Origin: Candidatus Fonsibacter sp.
GTDB taxonomy: Bacteria > Pseudomonadota > Alphaproteobacteria > Pelagibacterales > Pelagibacteraceae
DNA length: 10,614 nt
Reading direction: 5' to 3'
Assembly (NCBI GenBank): GCA_023257975.1
Contig: JALRAW010000094.1
Location: 1-10,614 of the forward strand
Position numbers and translations under genes: made by a program
Notes under the pieces: generated by a model
What the model saw: the letters and a program-made list of their open reading frames with translations, nothing else
Told to the model about the DNA's origin: nothing
Database searches by the model: none
In this document: piece by piece, positions 7,004 through 10,614 of the stretch
Numbering within the stretch: position 1 is the stretch's first letter
Layout: every line of letters starts with the position of its first letter

Positions 7004-8388
7004 TGAAAATTAAACCTATTATTTTATGTGGTGGTGAAGGTACCAGATTGTGGCCTGAATCAAGAAAGAAACATCCAAAACAATTTATTAAAATTAATGG
7101 AAAAAGCTTATTAAAACATGCAATAGATAGAGTTTCAGGAATAAATTTTGATCCTATTAGTATCTGCTCAAATTCTAATTTTTTAGATCAAATTAAAGAG
7201 GAAACAAAAAATATAAATTGTAAAATTTTTGTTGAGCCTGATAAAAAAAATACAGCAGCTGCAATTCTAGCGGCAATTAATGATGATGATTTAGCTTTTT
7301 ACCAACCCATATTAATTATTTCTTCAGATCACATAATTCAAAAAAAAATTGTATTCCAAAGACAAATAAAAAAACTTTCTCTTCATTTAGATATGTATAA
7401 AATTTTTATTTTTGGTGTTAAGCCTGACTATCCAGAAACTGGCTACGGTTATTTATATTCAAAAAAAATTAATAAAAATTTTAACAAAGTAATTAAATTT
7501 ATTGAGAAGCCAAATTTAAGTAGAGCAAAAAAACTTATTAAAAATAATAATTATCTTTGGAATTCAGGAATGTTTCTCTCAAATAAATCAGCATTATTAA
7601 ATGAATTTTCAGTTTTGCAAACTAAATTAGCATTGCAAGTTTGTGATTCTTATATCAATGCAAAATTTACAAAAAATATTGTTGAACTACAAAATAAATA
7701 TTATTCAAAAATAAAATCTATTTCTTTTGATCATGCTATTTTAGAAAAATCCAATAATGTATTCTCCACAAAACTTTTAAGTGATTGGAAAGATGTGGGT
7801 AGTTGGATACAAAAATGGGAAATTGAAAAGAAGGATAAAGATAACAATTATATAAAAGGAAATATATTTAAGAACAAAGTTAAGAATTCTTATATTTCTT
7901 CCAGCAGAACTATTGTGGCCAGTAATTTAAAAAATATACTTGCTGTTGATAATAATGATGTTCTTTTTCTTTCAGATTTAAAAAATAATGATCTTAAAAA
8001 TATTTATCCTATAATTCATAAAAAATTTCCAAAACTTACAGATCAACACACAACCACTCAAAGACCCTGGGGACAATTTACGAACATATTTGTTGGAAAA
8101 AATTTTCAAGTAAAAGAATTAGTTGTTAAACCTGGAGCAATTCTCAGTCTTCAGAAACATAAATATAGATCTGAGAATTGGGTTGTTGTTGAGGGTAAAG
8201 CAAATGTTACTTTAAATAAAAAAAAAATAATTTTACATAAATCGGATTCTATTTTTATTCCTCAAGGCGCAATTCATAGAATTGAGAATAGACAAAAAAG
8301 TATTTTAAAAATTATCGAAGTTCAAACAGGCACCTATTTAGGAGAAGACGATATTATTCGTATAAAAGATGTTTATGGAAGAGTTTAA
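7003..8388 (+). CDS. Mannose-1-phosphate guanylyltransferase / mannose-6-phosphate isomerase (bifunctional, type II)
   Basis: The protein has 461 residues. It should interconvert fructose-6-P and mannose-6-P and make GDP-mannose from mannose-1-P and GTP, for surface polysaccharide. The nucleotidyltransferase domain (1 to about 345) carries CGGEGTRLWPESR near 9-21 followed by PKQF, SSDH at 107-110 with the metal-binding Asp109, ETGYGY 145-150, FIEKP 166-170, WNSGMF 186-191 and DWKDVGSW 261-268. The C-terminal cupin (about 350-461) is the type II phosphomannose isomerase, with likely metal ligands Gln384, His386, Glu391 and His425, and the closing YLGEDDIIRIKDVYGR. The usual HHHR segment reads HKYR, but the ligands are kept. 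It is commonly called manC, cpsB or algA. The one-base overlap with the permease and the position at the operon's end suggest coupled translation. Its stop overlaps that of convergent xthA. Confidence 0.95.
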   Translation: MKIKPIILCGGEGTRLWPESRKKHPKQFIKINGKSLLKHAIDRVSGINFDPISICSNSNFLDQIKEETKNINCKIFVEPDKKNTAAAILAAINDDDLAFYQPILIISSDHIIQKKIVFQRQIKKLSLHLDMYKIFIFGVKPDYPETGYGYLYSKKINKNFNKVIKFIEKPNLSRAKKLIKNNNYLWNSGMFLSNKSALLNEFSVLQTKLALQVCDSYINAKFTKNIVELQNKYYSKIKSISFDHAILEKSNNVFSTKLLSDWKDVGSWIQKWEIEKKDKDNNYIKGNIFKNKVKNSYISSSRTIVASNLKNILAVDNNDVLFLSDLKNNDLKNIYPIIHKKFPKLTDQHTTTQRPWGQFTNIFVGKNFQVKELVVKPGAILSLQKHKYRSENWVVVEGKANVTLNKKKIILHKSDSIFIPQGAIHRIENRQKSILKIIEVQTGTYLGEDDIIRIKDVYGRV

Positions 8389-9161
8389 GCCAAAGTTAGT
8401 TTTATAGGAGCGTGATCCGAAGGTCTCTCTAACGCTCTTAAATATTTATCAATAGTTACGTTCTTAATTAAATGACTGATATTTTTTGACAATAAAAAAT
8501 GATCAATTCTTAATCCTTTATTCTTTTCAAAAGACCCGTATTGATAATCCCAAAATGTATAATTATTCGGGGCTTTATTAATTAACCTAAAAGCATCCTC
8601 GAAACCTTCATTTAAAATATTTCTAAAAAACTTTCTTATTTCAATTCTATATAAAGCATCATTTTCCCAATCTTCAGGATTGTAAACATCTATTTCATTT
8701 GGAATAATATTAAAATCTCCACCAATAATAATTTTATTTTTTAATTTATTTTGATTAATTAAAAAATTTTCAAAAGATTTTAACCATTTTATTTTATATT
8801 GATATTTATCTGTATCAACAGGATTTCCATTAGGAACATATACACAAATAATTTTTATTGTTTCATTTTTATAATCAATATCAACAGAAATAGTTCTCGA
8901 CTGTTGTTGTTCATCATTAATAATATTAAAATTTATATTATTTATTTTTTTATTATAAATAATAGCCACCCCATTGTATGATTTTTGACCATGCACTTCA
9001 CTCTCATAACCTAATTTTTTTATTTCAGAATATGGAAAATTTTTATTTTCAGTTTTGATCTCTTGGAGCAGTAAAAAGTTTGGTTTATTTTTTTTTAGAT
9101 ATTCAATAAGGTGATTTAATCTTACTCTTATAGAATTAACATTCCAGCTACTTATAATCAT
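8385..9161 (-). CDS. xthA: Exodeoxyribonuclease III (AP endonuclease)
   Basis: This DNA-repair enzyme of the exonuclease III/EEP family cuts at abasic sites and trims 3' ends. With the start at 9161 it has 258 residues, and the catalytic set matches E. coli numbering closely: Asn7 (SWNVNS), Glu34 (LLQEIK), Tyr108 (CVYVPNG), Asp149 and Asn151 (GGDFNI), Asp220 (LRIDHFLLS) and Asp249-His250 (ERPSDHAPI). An in-frame ATG at 9191 would add ten residues with no family counterpart from inside erpA. The 9161 start gives the same TAATG one-base overlap seen elsewhere here, so I prefer it. It lies downstream of erpA on the same strand. Its stop codon overlaps that of the convergent GDP-mannose gene by four bases, leaving no room for a terminator between them. 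Confidence 0.95.
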   Translation of the reverse strand: MIISSWNVNSIRVRLNHLIEYLKKNKPNFLLLQEIKTENKNFPYSEIKKLGYESEVHGQKSYNGVAIIYNKKINNINFNIINDEQQQSRTISVDIDYKNETIKIICVYVPNGNPVDTDKYQYKIKWLKSFENFLINQNKLKNKIIIGGDFNIIPNEIDVYNPEDWENDALYRIEIRKFFRNILNEGFEDAFRLINKAPNNYTFWDYQYGSFEKNKGLRIDHFLLSKNISHLIKNVTIDKYLRALERPSDHAPIKLTLA

Positions 9162-9478
9162 TAAAGAGAAAATGAACTTCCGCATCCACACGATGATGTG
9201 GCTTTAGGATTTATAATCTTAAAAGTATTTTCAATTAATTTTTCTGAAAAATCAAGCATCGATCCTTCAATTAAAGCGAATGAAGTTTTATCTATTAGAA
9301 CATTTTCAAAAATTATATCGTCTTCATTTTTTTTGTTATCTGTTGAAAAATGATATTTGTAACCAGAGCAACCACCACCTTTGACTTCTACTCTAAAGAA
9401 CTTATTAATATTTTCTTTTTTTAAAAGATTTTCTATCTTTTTTTTAGCTTTGTCTGTAATGGTAAAATTATTAGTCAT
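9161..9478 (-). CDS. erpA: A-type Fe-S carrier, ErpA/IscA/HesB family
   Basis: This small protein of 105 residues receives Fe-S clusters and hands them to apo-enzymes. The three invariant cysteines are Cys37 in KGGGCSGYKY and Cys97 and Cys99 in SSCGCGSSF, the standard C-x(n)-C-G-C arrangement. Length is normal. I prefer ErpA over IscA because the gene is not in an isc or suf cluster and sits upstream of xthA and divergent from dgt, an arrangement common in Alphaproteobacteria; the sequence alone does not separate the subfamilies firmly. No Shine-Dalgarno precedes the ATG. IlvD in this window is a possible client Fe-S enzyme, by inference only. Confidence 0.92.
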   Translation of the reverse strand: MTNNFTITDKAKKKIENLLKKENINKFFRVEVKGGGCSGYKYHFSTDNKKNEDDIIFENVLIDKTSFALIEGSMLDFSEKLIENTFKIINPKATSSCGCGSSFSL

Positions 9479-9503
9479 TCAATTATATGTTTATTATTAA
9501 TAT
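9479..9503. promoter_or_regulatory. 25-bp divergent gap between erpA and dgt
   Basis: Only 25 bp separate the two divergent start codons, so the promoters must overlap each other or lie partly inside the opposite coding sequence. No Shine-Dalgarno is visible for either gene, which suggests very short or absent leaders. A perfect TATAAT on the minus strand (9482-9487) ends only three bases before the erpA ATG, which is too close for a conventional start site upstream of that ATG. Confidence 0.4.
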
Positions 9504-10614
9504 ATGTCTGGGGTTGATAATTACAATAAGTTATTAATTAGGTATTCTTCTAATAATTCTAATTACTTAGGAAGACAGTTTGGTGATAAAAAAAACTTAT
9601 ACCGATCATCTTATCAGCGAGACAGAGATAGGATTATACACTCAACTTCGTTTAGAAGATTAAAATATAAAACGCAGGTTTTTGTATATGATGAAGGAGA
9701 TCATTACAGAACAAGACTGACACATACTTTAGAAGTTTCTCAAATATCAAGATCAATATCTCGATATTTAAAACTCAATGAAGATTTATCTGAGGCTGTA
9801 AGTTTAGCTCATGATTTAGGTCACCCACCATTTGGACATGCTGGTGAAAAAATTTTAGATTATTGCAATAGAGATTATGGTGGTTTTAATCATAATATTC
9901 ATTCGATACGTTTAGTTACTGAGTTAGAAAAAGCTTATCAAAATTATGATGGCTTAAATTTATCAATAAATACCATTGACGGTATAGTTAAGCATAATGG
10001 TCCTAATTATTTGATAAAAGATAATTTAGACCTTTTGCCAAATTTAAAAAAAATTATAAAAATTAATTTTTACAAGCAATCTTCATTAGAATCTCAGATT
10101 AGCGCTATATCAGATGACATCGCTTATAATAATCATGATATTGATGATGGTATTAGAGCGGGTTTATTTTCAATTAATGATATTAAAGATTTGCCTATTA
10201 TAGGAGAGATTATTAAAAAAAAAAATAAACAATTCAAAAATAAAAAGTTATTGAGAAATGAAATTATAAGATCAATAATAAATTTTATGGTGACGGATTT
10301 AATTTTACATACACAAAAAAATTTAAAAAAATTAAAAATAAAAACAATTGAAGATGTTTACAACTCTGATAATTTTATAGTTAGTTTTTCACCAAAACTA
10401 ATTAATGCAAATAATAAAATTCGTGAATTTTTAAAATTGAATATGTATGAAAATAAATCAGTAAAAGAAATGACAAGCAAAGCAGAGAAAATAATAAAAA
10501 CTTTATATAGATACATAATTAAATATAATAAAAAATTTAATTTCATAGTTAATTACTTTAAATTACTTTTGATTAATGACATAAAACATTATTACGTGTA
10601 TTTAATTAAAATGT
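9504..10614 (+). CDS. dgt: Deoxyguanosinetriphosphate triphosphohydrolase-like protein (3' end outside window)
   Basis: The open frame runs from the ATG at 9504 to the window edge without a stop: 370 codons plus one base. It is an HD-domain dNTP triphosphohydrolase, which splits dNTPs to nucleoside and triphosphate. Visible marks are RDRDRIIHSTSFRRLKYKTQVF (segment near 39-60), the HD-metal residues His74 (RLTHTLE), His103-Asp104 (LAHDLGHPPFGHAGE) and Asp204/205, and the SDDIAYNNHDIDDGIRAG segment at 203-220. Alphaproteobacterial members are about 380-400 residues, so only a short tail should be missing. Residues 346-370 (IVNYFKLLLINDIKHYY and what follows) occupy the place of the family's usual YIAGMTDRYA segment, but that motif is not recognisable. 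There is no Shine-Dalgarno. It is divergent from erpA. Confidence 0.93.
   Translation, partial: MSGVDNYNKLLIRYSSNNSNYLGRQFGDKKNLYRSSYQRDRDRIIHSTSFRRLKYKTQVFVYDEGDHYRTRLTHTLEVSQISRSISRYLKLNEDLSEAVSLAHDLGHPPFGHAGEKILDYCNRDYGGFNHNIHSIRLVTELEKAYQNYDGLNLSINTIDGIVKHNGPNYLIKDNLDLLPNLKKIIKINFYKQSSLESQISAISDDIAYNNHDIDDGIRAGLFSINDIKDLPIIGEIIKKKNKQFKNKKLLRNEIIRSIINFMVTDLILHTQKNLKKLKIKTIEDVYNSDNFIVSFSPKLINANNKIREFLKLNMYENKSVKEMTSKAEKIIKTLYRYIIKYNKKFNFIVNYFKLLLINDIKHYYVYLIKM

Noticed and set aside
8799..8981. Plus-strand open frame inside xthA.
   Set aside because: Antisense to well-conserved catalytic regions of XthA and almost entirely Ile, Asn and Phe, as expected from AT-rich antisense DNA.
9162..9191. 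Earlier ATG adding ten residues to XthA.
   Set aside because: The extension lies inside erpA, has no counterpart in the family, and would shift catalytic Asn7 from its conserved position; the start at 9161 gives the local TAATG arrangement.
9482..9487. Perfect TATAAT on the minus strand before erpA.
   Set aside because: Only three bases separate it from the start codon, so transcription from it would start inside the coding sequence; in this AT-rich DNA the hexamer is common by chance.
10358..10546. Minus-strand open frame with a hydrophobic product inside dgt.
   Set aside because: It is antisense to the continuous dgt reading frame; the apparent membrane character comes from AT-rich codons read backwards.
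1..10614. Search for CRISPR arrays, insertion sequences, integrases, toxin-antitoxin pairs and phage genes.
   Set aside because: No regularly spaced repeats, transposase-like proteins, inverted terminal repeats or small paired genes were seen; the AT-rich part is completely accounted for by housekeeping genes.

Overview
The window is a composite of two very different kinds of DNA. Bases 1 to about 921 are GC-rich (43 G/C of 60 counted at 721-780). The rest is extremely AT-rich (8 G/C of 60 counted at 1441-1500). The change is abrupt and falls at a tRNA-Asn gene (849-921). The GC-rich arm resembles a picocyanobacterium or other high-GC bacterium; this is an inference. The AT-rich arm looks like a streamlined alphaproteobacterium of the SAR11/Pelagibacterales type: very low GC, almost no intergenic DNA, TAATG stop/start overlaps, few Shine-Dalgarno sites, and an erpA-xthA block divergent from dgt. 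The most economical reading is a chimeric contig joined through tRNA sequence shared by both genomes. A transferred island at a tRNA cannot be excluded from sequence alone.

Layout. At 1-266 there is a rho-independent terminator serving a gene to the left of the window, a second hairpin, and a G-rich stretch with short imperfect repeats. At 267-821 (minus) lies a DUF4236-family gene that starts 27 nt after the 3' end of tRNA-Asn. Two minus-strand tRNAs follow, Asn(GTT) at 849-921 and Cys(GCA) at 966-1039. A roughly 70-bp gap separates them from a tightly packed plus-strand run at 1110-8388: PCMT-like methyltransferase, valS, ilvD, an AEC-family permease and a bifunctional mannose-1-phosphate guanylyltransferase/mannose-6-phosphate isomerase. 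Spacings are -1, +2, +7 and -1 nt, so this is very probably one operon. Its stop codon overlaps that of the convergent xthA. On the minus strand erpA overlaps xthA by one base (erpA then xthA). Only 25 bp upstream of erpA, on the plus strand, starts dgt, which runs off the window's right end.

How the genes work together. The right arm is core housekeeping: valine charging (ValRS) beside a valine/isoleucine biosynthetic step (IlvD), GDP-mannose supply for surface polysaccharide, Fe-S cluster delivery (ErpA-like; IlvD is itself an Fe-S enzyme), base-excision repair (XthA) and dNTP pool control (Dgt). I see no defence system, phage, transposon or CRISPR array. The items most worth a second look are the composition junction, the tRNA-linked DUF4236 gene, the divergent methyltransferase directly joined to valS, and the unusual C-terminus of Dgt.
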